In this document: positions 10,417 through 22,362 of the stretch, piece after piece
Layout of the letters: each line of letters opens with the position of its first letter
Position numbering within the stretch: the first letter of the stretch is position 1
Assembly: GCF_024362695.1 (NCBI RefSeq)
Contig: NC_065407.1
Location: 13,144,001-13,208,000, forward strand
DNA from: Pectinophora gossypiella
Taxonomy: Eukaryota > Arthropoda > Insecta > Lepidoptera > Gelechiidae
Direction of reading: 5' to 3'
DNA: 64,000 nucleotides
Program-made: the position numbers and the translations under genes
The notes under the pieces: generated by a model
Database searches by the model: none
The model's input: only the letters and a program-made list of their open reading frames with translations
What the model was told of the DNA's origin: nothing

Positions 10417-12276
10417 ATGGTGCTAACTGACGGTGACTCGTGGTCCCCTGAAGATACACTTAGAATTCTAATCGCATCTGATATTCATCTGGGCCATCAA
10501 GAGACGGACGCTGTACGCGGCGAAGATAGCTTTATTGCATTTGAAGAGGTTTTATCGTTAGCGGTGCAATATGATGTTGATTTGGTGTTGCTTGGTGGTG
10601 ATTTATTCGATCATGCGAAGCCTTCACCTGCTTGTCTATTTAAAGCGACTCAACTTATTCGCAAATATTGTTTCGGCGACAAACCGGTTGCTGTCGAGCT
10701 ACTCTCCGATCAATTTGAGAATTTTTCTCGTAGTGTCAACTATGAAGATCCCAACCTCAACGTAGCGTACCCGATACTTTCTATACACGGAAATCATGAT
10801 GACCCTGTGGGCCAAGGCAGTGTCAGCTCATTAGACATCCTGTCCATCACTGGGCTGGTCAATTATTTTGGAAAGTGGAGTGATTATACACATGTGCGTA
10901 TTTCTCCAGTCCTTATGCAGAAAGGCGGCACTCGTATGGCACTCTATGGCCTCAGTCACTTGAAAGACCAGAGACTTTCTCGTCTTTTTGTTGAACAAAA
11001 AGTTGAAATGGAATTACCAGAAGACGGAGAAGATTGGTTCAATCTACTGGTGTTGCATCAGAATCGGGCTGATAGAGGACCTGGCAATTTCATTCCAGAG
11101 AAAGTGTTGCCTAAATTCCTTGATTTGGTAGTATGGGGCCATGAACATGATAGTTTAGTATTTCCAATAAAAGGCAAAACGGAAGCTGATGAGTTCTCAG
11201 TTATTCAACCTGGGAGCACTGTGGCGACTTCCCTGGCAGCTGGAGAAGCTCTACCCAAGCATTGTGCTCTTCTACAAATACATAAAAAGGAATTTATTGT
11301 AACCCCTATTCCATTGAAGACTGTGCGACCGTTCATATTTAAAACACTGGTCCTGTCTGAGGAAAATTTAGGTGAGGATCAGGTAAATGAAAATGAGAAA
11401 GTACAAGAGTTTTTGAAGACCAAAATAAATGAAGCTATAGAGGAAGCTAATCGTAATAAGAGTGGTGACCCTAAACAACCTGCGTTGCCACTTGTGAGAC
11501 TGAATGTCTTCTATGAAAAAGAAGGCCAAAACTTTAATCAAATGAGATTTGGGCAAAACTTTAATGGGTTAGTTGCAAATCCTAGTGATATTCTCAATAT
11601 GAAAAAGGAGAAACGAAGTCATGAGCGTAAACCTAAACAGGAAGAAGATGGTGAATTGAACATTGAAGGAGCAGCTCAAGCAGCTGACGTAGAGGAGCTG
11701 CTTCGTGCGTATTATGCTGCTCTGCCAATTGAGCGAAGGCTACAAGTATTGTCAGTCCGTGCTATGACCGATGCAGTACGTGATTTCACATTAAAAAAGG
11801 ATGATGAAGTATTCCGGCGCGTGTTTGAAGCTCACAAGCGACGGTGTGTCGAGATGTTATTGGAGTCAACTGCAGAGACTGAGGAGGAGGTGGCCGAAAA
11901 ACTACGAGCTGGAAAGCAGGAGCTTGATGTAGCTGATGAAGAACAGCTTAAAAAGCTAATTGATGCAGCTGCAAACAAACCACCTACTCCTGGTGCATTG
12001 AAGCGTGCTGTTGTGGTATTATCGAGTGATGATGACGCTGAGCCTGAGATTTCTCCAGCGCGGGGCCGAGGACGCGGCGCGAGGGGCGGAGCACGTGCTC
12101 GAGGCCGTGGTCGACAGACACGTGCACGCGCGGAACCCGAGCCCGCGCCCGCGCCTGTGCCGGAGCGCCGCACTCCTAGACGCTCAGCTGCACAAAAATC
12201 TGCATCGTGGCTACAGAACTTTGTGGAACGCAGCACACGGCAGCGTGGTTCTATAGACATTGAAGACTCAGATTAA
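10417..12276 (+). CDS. mre11: MRE11 double-strand break repair nuclease, intronless
   Basis: A complete 619-residue MRE11 in one exon. All phosphodiesterase motifs are present: I (D22, H24 in SDIHLG), II (D62 in GGDLFDH), III (N126, H127 in HGNHDDP), H214 in LHQNR, and H242/H244 in WGHEHD. These residues bind the two Mn ions and give 3'-5' exonuclease and endonuclease activity in the MRE11-RAD50-NBS1 complex, which acts in nuclear break sensing and end resection. A capping domain follows (about 290-410), then an acidic/charged coiled region. A glycine-arginine-rich segment lies at about 548-570, as in animal MRE11 (a methylation and DNA-binding site), before a short C-terminal tail ending IDIEDSD. 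The length is a little under the human protein. The start aligns with the family (first motif at residue 22). The lack of introns is striking next to intron-rich neighbours. Confidence 0.98.
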   Translation: MVLTDGDSWSPEDTLRILIASDIHLGHQETDAVRGEDSFIAFEEVLSLAVQYDVDLVLLGGDLFDHAKPSPACLFKATQLIRKYCFGDKPVAVELLSDQFENFSRSVNYEDPNLNVAYPILSIHGNHDDPVGQGSVSSLDILSITGLVNYFGKWSDYTHVRISPVLMQKGGTRMALYGLSHLKDQRLSRLFVEQKVEMELPEDGEDWFNLLVLHQNRADRGPGNFIPEKVLPKFLDLVVWGHEHDSLVFPIKGKTEADEFSVIQPGSTVATSLAAGEALPKHCALLQIHKKEFIVTPIPLKTVRPFIFKTLVLSEENLGEDQVNENEKVQEFLKTKINEAIEEANRNKSGDPKQPALPLVRLNVFYEKEGQNFNQMRFGQNFNGLVANPSDILNMKKEKRSHERKPKQEEDGELNIEGAAQAADVEELLRAYYAALPIERRLQVLSVRAMTDAVRDFTLKKDDEVFRRVFEAHKRRCVEMLLESTAETEEEVAEKLRAGKQELDVADEEQLKKLIDAAANKPPTPGALKRAVVVLSSDDDAEPEISPARGRGRGARGGARARGRGRQTRARAEPEPAPAPVPERRTPRRSAAQKSASWLQNFVERSTRQRGSIDIEDSD

Positions 12277-12330
12277 CTTTAAGCTGATTATATGTATTAG
12301 TTATGTAAGGCAAAATTCAGGATTTACAGG

Positions 12331-12336
12331 AATAAA
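12331..12336 (+). terminator. MRE11 poly(A) signal
   Basis: AATAAA lies 55 bp after the MRE11 TAA stop, giving a very short 3'UTR. Confidence 0.6.
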
Positions 12337-13967
12337 TCCTATTTTTTAAAGATCTGGATATTTTTGTAAAACTGCTTTGCCTTAATAAGAACAACTCTTT
12401 CAGGATGCATTTTGTATTAAAATTCAGGAATACATTAATTTGGTGGACAGTTCATTCAAGTTTAATTTTATTAATGAATTTATGACTATTTACTATTAAT
12501 GTTATCATTCATTATATATGTACAATATAATATTACAACTTGTAATATCAATGCACCCCACTTGATGCGGGGAGCGTCGTGTATAAATGCTCGAAGTCGA
12601 ATCTGTAATGTAATAACATTACATTACGGTGGCTAATGAGGGAGCATCCCTAGAAATTACTTCAGGGAAATAATATTTTTTACTTCAGTATAAAACCACA
12701 TTTCATAAGCATAAAGTATTTACTTGAAATTCCATTTTTTATACTATAGCAATGTATGTATGTATTAAGAAACAACTAAGTTTTCCATTGCATAAAATAT
12801 AATAAATAATCTTTGAAACCAAATGCATCTTTTATTAGAACTAAAAGTATATATTCTTAAACACTATTATGGCTAAATAAATATATTATTTATAATATTA
12901 TGTCATATGATAACATAACTATAATGACATAATAAAAAGAGCAGACTTTTATTTATTTATGGATCACTTACAGCTATGCACATTATAACATTTCTTGAAT
13001 CTTGAAAGCCTTGCTTCCGAAATATTGTCCGGTTATTTTATATTATAACATTTAGTTAGAACATAATTAAACAAAGTAAAACAGTACTTATGTGTAAGCC
13101 TATTACAAGTGAACACAACATTCACCATAAAAAGAAAACAACATCTAGTCTGTTGAGACTAACTTCTCAACAGCTAAAGTCTCACTATTAATAACACTAA
13201 TATATGATATTATTGCACTAGATGGTACAAATAAACTATACTAATTTAACAAATTTTTGATGGAGATAGTGTCTTGTCAGTTTGCTCTTCAGAGCTCGCT
13301 GTGAATCAGAAAATATATCTAGTCGAAGAGATTTCGCGTTCAAATCGTTATAGGATGCACATGCTCTGGATAAGGGTTGATGTAATCCTAAGTTAGTTCT
13401 ACATCGTGGTAATGTGAACGTTTTTGTAACGGGATGTCGGGGATATCTATAGGGAACAGTTATGTTGATAGCATTAACAAGTTCAGTACATTCTATGGTT
13501 TTAGTCTATGGTTTTATACATATAAGTGGTACCTTCAATCAGGAACAACCACAAAACTAGTTACTGACCCATCTTTACGATATAAATAGTCTTCAATTTT
13601 CTTTGTAATCACAATAAAATAAAAATAATTACACTTCAGTGACCATTACATCTCAACAAAAACGAAAATATGTCACATTCAGTGATGAGCCTTGTGGAGT
13701 TCCGTGTTGCTCTGTTGTCCGAAAATGACTGGCTGCTTTTCTTTATCACATTTTTCATTCATGTACTATGGTCTGATCTGCCTAAAGGTTAGGTAATAAC
13801 ATGTTTACATAAGCTTTGCGCCTTTTTAGTGCCGGGAACATTTTCAAAGTGGGAATGTTCCTGGTAATGGCACATCACTGGTCACATTACCATGTCAGGG
13901 CAGATTTACAAGGCAATTTCTCCAGGGTTACGTTTTTCCAGCACATGAAAGTACAACATTAAGGCGG
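12337..13967. other. Convergent intergenic region between MRE11 and the R2D2-like gene
   Basis: AT-rich, with no exon. It probably holds the 3'UTR of the minus-strand dsRNA-binding gene. A minus-strand AATAAA lies at 12948-12953, though a nearer non-canonical site is possible. No recognised transposon. Confidence 0.4.
12948..12953 (-). terminator. Candidate poly(A) signal of the R2D2-like gene
   Basis: TTTATT on the plus strand (AATAAA on the minus strand), about 1 kb past the stop. It is only a candidate because other A/T-rich sites lie between. Confidence 0.25.
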
Positions 13968-16675
13968 TTACACTTTGGATGTGTCTTCATAAGCGAGTGC
14001 AAGACGCAAATATTGTAGCGCACTGAGAGTGGCGACGCGCGGGGTGCAGCCAGCGAAGGTGAGGGCGGGCGAGGTGGGCGCGAGCTCCAGCAGGCACAGG
14101 GCTCCGCTCTCGGACTCCGGAGAGGTACACGTCAGTGTGAGCCCCAGCGCCGCCACCGCCGCCTGCAGCACATCCTCGGGCTTCGCCTTATCCTCACTAT
14201 TATCCAACTCCGCTAATGCAGCCTGCGCCAGTTCACACTTATCCGGATCTGAAATATTAAATAGTTTTTATATTTCTTAAGAAATATTTACAATGTCTTT
14301 AAGCTTCACACTCTCAACGCTTTGAAAATTAAACAGAGAAAATTAAAAAAAATAGAGAAAACGTGTAAAACTTGCAAGTGTTGGCATCCTCAATACAGTG
14401 TGGAAACAACAGTACATACGAATACAGAGTGGAATAAGGCCATTAGTCAACATCACGATCACTACTACGGTCGATGTCACTCTGGATGCGTATTTGTACG
14501 ATATACTTACGAACACTGGACTCGACACACACGTACACGCGCGAGTTGAATTCGTACGAAAATGCATTCAAAATTCAATCAGCCTGCTACTATTACTACC
14601 CAACCAACTATAAGTAATGACTACACAATCTATGAATTCATTTCATTTACATAATCAGTATCAAGCCATGCAGACTTACCTATATGTGTTCGTAATCCTA
14701 GATGATAATCAGCGACACGTTGGCCGAGGTGCGGGCGCCAGCTGACCTCTTCACGCACCTCTACATAACGTTCCATAGCGCGCTCGTGCGCACGCACCAA
14801 CGCTTCTTCCTGCAATGCGACCACTATCTCACATACCTTTCTATATTAGAAATTGGCCCGAGACTCAGTCCATATCTCCACACAGAGCGTGAATGAGACC
14901 ACATATATTTAACAGCTATTTAGTTCTATGTAAAAAGTGAACAAACCTCTACGAAATCTTTGGTGAGGCGCGCAAGATTTTCGCGCATGTAGGTGTATAG
15001 TTGTTCAGCAGCTTGCTGGCGAGCGGCCTTTTTGGTTGTAGAGGTGGCGAACCGCTCGTGTGCTCCAACTCGCGCGCGGATCGTGAACAGGCGGTAATGT
15101 GGCGGGCCCATGTCGCTCACTAACTCGTACTCTACTCCCGGCAGCCGGTACTCCTCGCATAGATCCTTCAGTAGCGCCACGAAGCTGTGCGATCCCATCG
15201 CAGGCGTCGCGGTCGCACTGCCCACACCCGGCATCTGGGTAATTTAACTATTGTTTAGAAGAGACCAAGTATGGGAAAAAAGTGGCAGGAAGAAATTGGT
15301 TTTATTTATTTATTTATTTAAAAGACGAGCACAACAGTTAACAATCATAATAGAGGATAACATCTAATAGTGTATAAAGTATTATACCAGATTGTGAAAC
15401 CAGTAAAGTGTCGTACAGCATGATCGACCTTAACAACTGTGATTGAAAAAGAAAAAAGACAAAATAATTAAAAAAAAAAAAAAAAAAAATAGAGGAAAAT
15501 TTTTAACAATATGAAGCACAGATAAATATTGATTATGTATAATAATATGTACCTAAGTAATCTAGATCAAAAATCTAAATAAAATAAAAAAATAAAAATC
15601 TAGTCAGCCAGTGTTAAATCTAGACAAGTGGTTGAACACAGCTTAAAAAGAAAATTAAAGTGTGGGATGTGTGTAAGTCTTGATAATAATATCTCATCTC
15701 AATGAAAAATGGTCTTTGTAACATACTGTTGGATATGACGAAGAAGGGGGGTGCAGGAGCCCATAGGGCGGTGGTACGGGCTCGCCGCGCGCCGCCAGCG
15801 CCTGCAGCATGCGGCGCGCCGCCTCCTGCTTCGCATCCTTCTTTGAGCGTGCCTCCGCCGTCACCACCACGCCCCGAGCCATACAGCGATACTCGAACAT
15901 TGCCAAGTGCTGAGGTCCAGTCTAATAATAAGAAATAATATGGTAGTGAGCTTATGTTAATAAAATGTATTATTTAGGCGATGTTCCTCAAAAACCACAT
16001 AGATGGTGCTGTACAGATATTCCTTTGTTTAGCCTTCTAATTTCAAGGATAACAGACATACATAACTTTTATCTTTGTTTTTGAGTATAAATGATGACTT
16101 TTGTTATTACACCCAGATACAATTACATCTTCCACCCATTATTATTCTGATCAAAATAAAGAGAAGCAATATAGGTAGTAACATGATTCTAATAGTGTGA
16201 TCCAAATATCAAGCTACAATTATTTTTATATGCTTCTGCTATTACATTGTACCTATTTTGGTATCATTATGTGTCTGAGTGATGAGACTCAATAATAACC
16301 CTGACACCAGGGTTGATGGGGTCAGTAATCCACCTTACAACCCACACAATAGAAGAAAAAAGTACTTAATGAGAAAATAAATAATTATCATATTAAAGCT
16401 GTACAATGCCATCTATATTGTTTTTAGTGAACATAGCCTAGGAAGTTCTTCATTAAAAAAGTATAAACATACTTTTAGTTCTGAAAGAAAATCTTGATTC
16501 TATGCTTGTAGTAAATTCATATCATAGAAAGCATTACAGGTGGCCTTTTCCATTAGGATTTATGAGATATTACAGAGATCAGTTATTGTAGTCCTACCTG
16601 TGATATACACTCATATTCCGGAGTCTGACCAAGCTTCACCATCATCTCTTGCAGTACAGTTACTGCGGTCTTCAT
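13968..16675 (-). CDS. r2d2: dsRNA-binding protein R2D2 (Loquacious/TRBP family), 5 exons
   Basis: Coding exons are 16675-16598, 15921-15727, 15234-14947, 14809-14680 and 14248-13968. All have GT-AG borders, and the phases (0,0,0,1) chain to 323 residues. dsRBD1 spans residues 1 to about 68 (MKTAVTVLQEMMVKLGQTPE; then ARSKKDAKQEAARRMLQAL, the KKxAK-type RNA contact helix). dsRBD2 is about 106-178 (FVALLKDLCEEYRLPGVEYE; MGPPHYRLFTIRARVG; TTKKAARQQAAEQLY). A third, degenerate dsRBD-like fold at about 265-320 lacks the basic KKxAK motif, like the protein-binding dsRBD3 of the TRBP/Loqs family. In flies R2D2 pairs with Dicer-2 to load siRNAs into Ago2. The absence of an N-terminal extension before dsRBD1 and the divergent dsRBD2 favour R2D2 over Loquacious; family membership is firmer than the paralogue call. 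Confidence 0.85.
16275..16352 (+). repeat. SINE family A tail fragment
   Basis: Matches the 3' end of the full copies at 29164 and 60214: ataaccctgacaccagggtt, then a ccaccttacaacccacacaa block. It lies in the first intron of the R2D2-like gene. Confidence 0.65.
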
Positions 16676-17826
16676 TTTGCTGCAGACAAACAAAATGCTT
16701 AGCAGTCAGAGAACCACTGAGTGTTGAAATTTGGTAGCAAAATTTCCAATTTCTTATCTTATCATTTCGTATGTTAGTTTACCCACACTAAGAAATAACT
16801 ACAACTGTATTTTGGCTGATGATATAGTGTTGTGTATAACATGGTAAGTATATAAACAGCAAATCAATCGTAAAATTGCAATCAAACTTCCAATTGTGCA
16901 CACGATAATAAAGCAGAACAATATGCGACATGCACAACTTATGTTTATTGAATGGTATAAAACATAAGACTTAAATTATCTTCGGTTGTTTTGTGACTGA
17001 TAGTGTACACTGCCTGACCAATAAGCCACTAGTTGGTACTATGCAATTTTTTCAGTTTACTAGTGGGAAAACTATATTTTTGCGTTATTATTATATATTA
17101 CGTTACTTATTATCACAGACTACTAAGAGAACCTAGTTCTTATTATGAAAGTATGACCACCCGAGAAGTGCAAGTAGTTTTACCAGAAACTTTGTTATTC
17201 TAAACTACGCAGCGCTAGTAGATTTTCGGGAAACCCCGAAGAATGGAAAACGATTCCCTCCTTATCATAATTGTTTTCATTATTATACTTAACTACAATA
17301 AAACTGCAAACCTTTCTGAATAAGAATAAGCAATATAGTAAAGGTACCTACTTACTTAATTATAGAAAAAATGCAAAGCACTGTCCCGAAACTTGTGTTA
17401 AATCTATTTAACTTTGATTTGAAAATACGTAAACAATTTTATTTTATAAATAAAAATATAACCAAGTTTTTCATCAGCATACAGGTTATCCATTCGTTCT
17501 TTTTGTGTTTTTATTGAGCTTTTTTGTTCAGTAAGGAAGGCAGTGTTGCTAGACCAAGGAAACGTCATTTTGTTTTGATACTTCGTTTTATTCGTTCTTC
17601 GTCTCATTCATTGAGTTCATTCAATTCATTCATTATTCTGCTAGCTAGCCATCGTGTCGTGATTGCACGTCTTGTAACAATTTTAAATAGCATTCGTTTC
17701 CTCTAAGTATTGCCTTAAAATTACATCTCATATCGTAATTGTGTTGCGGATATTATAATTATAAAATTCACAGCAAGTTAAATTAGCAACAAAGCACTAC
17801 TTTTAGAAGATACTGACAAAGCCGAA
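16676..17826. promoter_or_regulatory. Head-to-head promoter region, R2D2-like gene and unknown gene
   Basis: The ATGs of the minus gene (16675) and the plus gene (17827) are about 1.15 kb apart. The stretch at about 17510-17710 (tcgttcttcgtctcattcat and neighbours) looks like transcribed leader of the plus gene. No TATA box or clear initiator was identified, so this is inference from gene layout. Confidence 0.35.
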
Positions 17827-18145
17827 ATGCCGACTAGCAGCATCGATTTGTACCACATGCAAGATGCCAGAAATAATTTTGACGCCATGCGACCTGCCCC
17901 AATTTGCACTGATGCCAATCAATTTATGGGCCAATGTCAAAATATACATATATCCACGAATTGCTACTACGGATACCAGAATCAGAAAAATGTGGAAAAC
18001 TCCCATGTGGCAACCGATTGCGAAATGACAGAAGCGTCGGACGCTAACGGGTCGGCGTCGCCGCCGTTGGCGTCACCTCAGAACAATGCAAGAAAGCGAA
18101 GTGCAGACGAGTACGACAGCCCACTGACCAAGCGTTTTCGTGAAG
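17827..18145 (+). CDS. First coding exon of an unrecognised, probably nuclear protein
   Basis: 106 codons plus one base, donor gtaaga at 18146. The peptide starts MPTSSIDLYHMQDARNNFDA. It holds a Cys/Tyr-rich middle (NCYYGYQNQ), an acidic and serine-proline stretch (SASPPLASPQ) and a lysine-arginine cluster (ARKRSADEYDSPLTKRFRE), which could be a bipartite nuclear signal. With the terminal exon at 21559 it makes a 149-residue protein. With the exon at 22230 it makes a similar-sized alternative. The KRSADEY...KRFRE motif vaguely recalls short nuclear regulatory proteins, but I cannot assign a family. The DSP and ASPQ serines are possible kinase sites. Confidence 0.7.
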
Positions 18146-21100
18146 GTAAGAACTGTTTAATTTGCCTTTGGAAGCACAATCAATACTTGAATTCATATAA
18201 TATCACTTAACATAGAAAATAAGTGCTTTGACATTGAATAAACATGTTACAGATTAGTAAATTATATTGATTGAGCTTCCACTTAACATTCAAGAAATCT
18301 TTTGTTTTCTATTCAATGTGCAGCAGGAATATTGTACAATATAGAATTTGAATTGGACAGAAAATGTTTAGAATATCTAATATGAGCATAGGTGGTACCA
18401 CACTATCATTAATGAAGATTATATTATTATGTTAGTTTTGTTGCAGTTTCATATCCATTCTCAGCTAAGTAACATATTGTATAACACACCTGTTGCAGGA
18501 AATTATTTGTTTAAAAAATAAAATAAGCATTTTGTCAGCAAAGTCATCACCTAAATATTATTATATTGTTTAAAGTCCATATGTTTTTTAAACAAGCAAG
18601 CAAGGTATGAAGTTTGCTGATAGGACACAATTGGTAGTAGACAGGAATTCAGTTGAATAAATTCACCTTTATAAAGAATTAATTAGCATAGATATTGTTT
18701 TTTTTATAAGTGGCAATGGTGACAACTTACACATACATAAATAAGTATTTGCCTTAAAGGAATAATAAGTACAAATATCTAGCTTGTTAGTTCTTCACCA
18801 AGTGAAAAGAATTGGCTCAGTTACAAATGTTAATTACAATTGCATCATTATAATATCGAAGAAATGTTATTATTGTAATTTTTGTCATTTTCCTTTTGAT
18901 ATTTATATTATTTTGTTAACAATTTTTCATTGTAAACATTCATTTCATTTTTTATTTGCATTCTGCATGGTTTTGGCAAAAAAAAAAAATACTATAGAAA
19001 CCATGTTCCACCTCTTGCCAACATCTGGGGGGTTAAAATGGCACATTTGTTTGCATTGCGCACTTTCTATGAGCATATGTCAAATTGCAATATTGCTTTC
19101 TTAGATGAATTGCTTTGATGTGGCCATTTTAAACCCCTGGTAGTCTAACCAGAAATTATCTGACCAATAGATGTCATATAGATACTGCTCTCAGAAAGTT
19201 TATAAGCAGGTGATGAAACAGGATCTAAATATTTTTCAAGAGCTGAAAAATCAATATGAGAAACTGTAAAGAGAAAGGTTACTATACTTTCTAAAGGGTG
19301 CAATAATTACAAAAACAGTGTCATGGCCATATGTCATTGAATAAATAAATATAACAATTAATGTTACCCCCTCACAGGGCTTGCTAACATTACTAAGTAT
19401 TATTAAAAATAACAGTATGTTATATTATAAAAAAGTTATTTTCGCAAAGTTACCATAGTAACATTATATTCTGGTAATTGGCTAACATAATGATAATTTA
19501 TACTGTTACAGGTAAATTATACTTTTTGCATCTCATTTTCCACTGTACATTTTCATCTGTCCCGATGTCTGTTTGTCCAAATGAAATGTTGTCCATCAAC
19601 CAAAAAAAATTTTGATGGGGTTTTGACTGGTTCATTAAGTTAACTTTCACCATTATGAAGATGCTTTGTTGCATGACAATCAGTTCACAGGAAGAAAAAT
19701 ACTGATTTTAAACAAAAATATAATTTTAAAATATTGCAATTTTTTGGTATCAGTCAAATTCAGAGATAACATATTTATTTTTACCAGTGTCTAAAGGCCA
19801 GCCTTTCCAGTTGCTCAAGGGCAGGCATTTGCACTGTACATTACTGCAGTATGTCATATGTATGTATATAGGCTGATAATGTTTGTTGTAAATATCATTA
19901 ATGAATTGTAAGTACTAAGTAGTATATAATCCTTAGATCTTTTACATATATTGGAATACTGTGTATAAAAATAACTTATAAGTAGAGAAGACTGTGTACT
20001 TGAGTGAGGAGTTATGCATTGCATACCATTTCATTATGATCCAAAATATCCTTCATCAGCGTGGACACTCCATACAAAAATCTCATTCTTACAGTGTACT
20101 GCCTAACGCGTAAGTGCGAGCGAGACAATCCACCCATTTTCAACCTCGTAGCGTCTTACGGCTATTTAAAACTAAAGTACGACTCAGAAGGGTGAGGTCG
20201 GCGCCCGATAACAATCTTTATTCTATGACATACATTATTGGGTATGGGGTTTTGTCCTGTATGTATGTAGATATACGTGATGTAATTAGCACACAGTCAG
20301 CTCTGCAATCAAGTAGCAATGACTTAGATGACAAATTGTACATTAACCCTTCACCAATATAGTTTTAACCCAAATCAGTCAAAATTTTATCTTATCTTGT
20401 CATCATAGTTTTGTTATCATGAATGTTTTGGGTGATCTGATCTGTTCTCAGATTAGTATTAGTTTACCTTAGGAAACAATTTTTATTGATAAATCTGGTT
20501 AAGATTTTGACCAAGAGTCTTCACCAATCTTATCTATGTACAAAACAAGTATAAAATAAACTAGGGGAATTGCAGGAAAAATCTATTAGTTATTTAATGA
20601 ATTTATTGAAATTATACAATTATAAGAGAGATCAAACTAGTTTCCTATGGCACTTGATTTCAAATACTTGTTCAATAAAAAAATCTCGAATTACACCGTT
20701 GGACATTTCTAAGTGTGGCACAAGAGGGAAGTGGCAAGCAGCCTATTCTGGCAGCCTGTCTGTACAAAAAACAATAAAAACTTGATTGTGTAAGTGCCTT
20801 TAAGTCAAACTAATTGAAGACTGAACTAGAATTATCTCAGTTATTGATTCTGCTCAAGCTTTAAGTTAAGATAATAATGATGTAAGACCGGCGGCTGATA
20901 GACGCCTAGTGAGTTATAAGTATTAACTCTAAGACATCCTTGCATGTGTAATACAATCATTGATCTACTACTCCCGTATACTATACTATAGTGCGTCTTA
21001 CATAAACACGCCGAAAACTTGTTACTAATGCACGTAATAATATGGCAATTAGCATTCATTTGTATTCAGAAATGAGAGACATTAAGAAAATAGAAGCATG

Positions 21101-21558
21101 TAGTAGATCAATAATTACAATGCATACTTTATGTCATTAGAAATTGTGTAAAGCAAGTTGTAAGATTGTAATCTATGCCATCAAAATTTGTGCCTTACAC
21201 ACTACATGATAATGACAAATTGATAATGTTTTTTGATTCATATCATTGCTATATCAGTCAGTCTTAATATCAGTTTTTTGAGCGGCACAGATTTTGATTT
21301 ATGGAGCATTGAAACGGCAACAAAACTATTGGTGAAGATATCCTGCTGCTCCTGAGTAACTGGGACACAAGTGTGATGAACTTCGACTTTATTTCAGAGG
21401 GTATGGTGCCATCGACTTCCAACTACAACCCATGCTTACTCCGCCCAACCCACAACAATCCAGATATATCTCGTTGTCTCATGGTCCATATGATTTAGTC
21501 TCTGCTTAGACAATTTAAACTCAAAAATCTAATTCAGCAATGTCCATTTTATCTGCAG
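18146..21558 (+). other. Large intron of the unknown gene, with repeats
   Basis: No internal exon was recognised. It contains a hairpin-MITE copy (19027-19138) and a dispersed repeat at about 20035-20210 that is also present near 43455-43610 (shared ctcattcttac and ctaacgcgtaagtg blocks). The rest is AT-rich. Confidence 0.5.
19027..19138. mobile_element. GGGGTTAAAATGGCC hairpin MITE, deleted copy
   Basis: Right arm complete (caaattgcaatattgctttc then ttagatgaattgctttgatg); most of the left arm is missing after ggttaaaatggcac. Same family as 28293, 29657, 33282, 33551 and 44507. Confidence 0.8.
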
Positions 21559-21689
21559 AAGTACAAAGAGAGAGAACCATTGAACCTGAGACAAGTGAGA
21601 CCCTAAAACTGGATTCAAGCACAGAAGATTTGTTGGAGTGTCTGTACTGGAACATTCATGGCGGGAACATTTTTCGTTTAAAATTATAG
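21559..21689 (+). CDS. Terminal exon A of the unknown gene
   Basis: The acceptor (tttatctgcag) ends at 21558. Phase 1 entry fits the exon ending at 18145 and gives a split Glu codon. 42 codons are followed by TAG. The peptide is charged, then hydrophobic: ERTIEPETSETLKLDSSTED, LLECLYWNIHGG. A canonical AATAAA lies 160 bp downstream at 21850. This makes it the better-supported of two candidate last exons. Confidence 0.6.
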
Positions 21690-21849
21690 TGAATGTGTCA
21701 AGTACATAGTTTAAGTGAAGTGTGCGATATATTTTAAGTATACATTTTTAAAGAGGTGGGACTTTAGATTTTCACTAGATTTTCATTACTGTCATTTATG
21801 TGCTGAAACTGTTGTGAAAGTATTTCTAACATAGCTTTAAGAAATTCAT

Positions 21850-21855
21850 AATAAA
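21850..21855 (+). terminator. Poly(A) signal for terminal exon A
   Basis: AATAAA lies 160 bp after the TAG of the exon at 21559-21689. Confidence 0.5.
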
Positions 21856-22229
21856 CTTGGAATAGGAAAGGGGTGTTTTTTATTTGTATAAAACATACTT
21901 TTCTTTTATTATTATTTATTATACTAAATAAATATTACATAAAGTAAATAGTGACACAGTAAAGGATATTGAATTATAATAATAAGATTAAATTAGTTCA
22001 AAATTCTTAATAGGAATTCGTCAAACTTCGGCGCTTAATCTGAAAAAAGAAAAGGAACATTAAATTAATTTGTCGTGTTTTGTTTGTCTGTTTCAGATCA
22101 GCAGATGAAGATCTAATATGAATGTTCTTTTTCAGGATATACTCAAACAATGATCAAACTAATATGTTTGAAGTTTGGGTTTTTGGTCAGTTTGTATGTT
22201 TTACTAACATCACCTTTTTGTTTTCCAGA

Positions 22230-22362
22230 TGACTCTTCCATGTGCAGCCTTGTTGGCACACGGTCAAGCCCGAGCCATTCCGCTTCCGCCTTAAACGTAA
22301 ACACAGAAAATTATTACGTTTTATACTTGATGTTTAAATTCACAATTCATATAGATGTGTAA
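22230..22362 (+). CDS. Candidate alternative terminal exon B of the unknown gene
   Basis: A strong acceptor (cctttttgttttccag) ends at 22229. Phase 1 entry from the exon ending at 18145 keeps an open frame of 44 codons to TAA (DDSSMCSLVGTRSSPSHSAS, then a less protein-like tail). It is serine-rich at the start. Coding beyond the first 25 residues is doubtful. It could instead be 3'UTR or an internal exon that splices out. Confidence 0.4.

Noticed and set aside
11832..12260. 142-codon minus-strand ORF and 83-codon plus ORF inside MRE11
   Set aside because: Shadows of the GC-rich Gly/Arg region of MRE11; no start context or domain.
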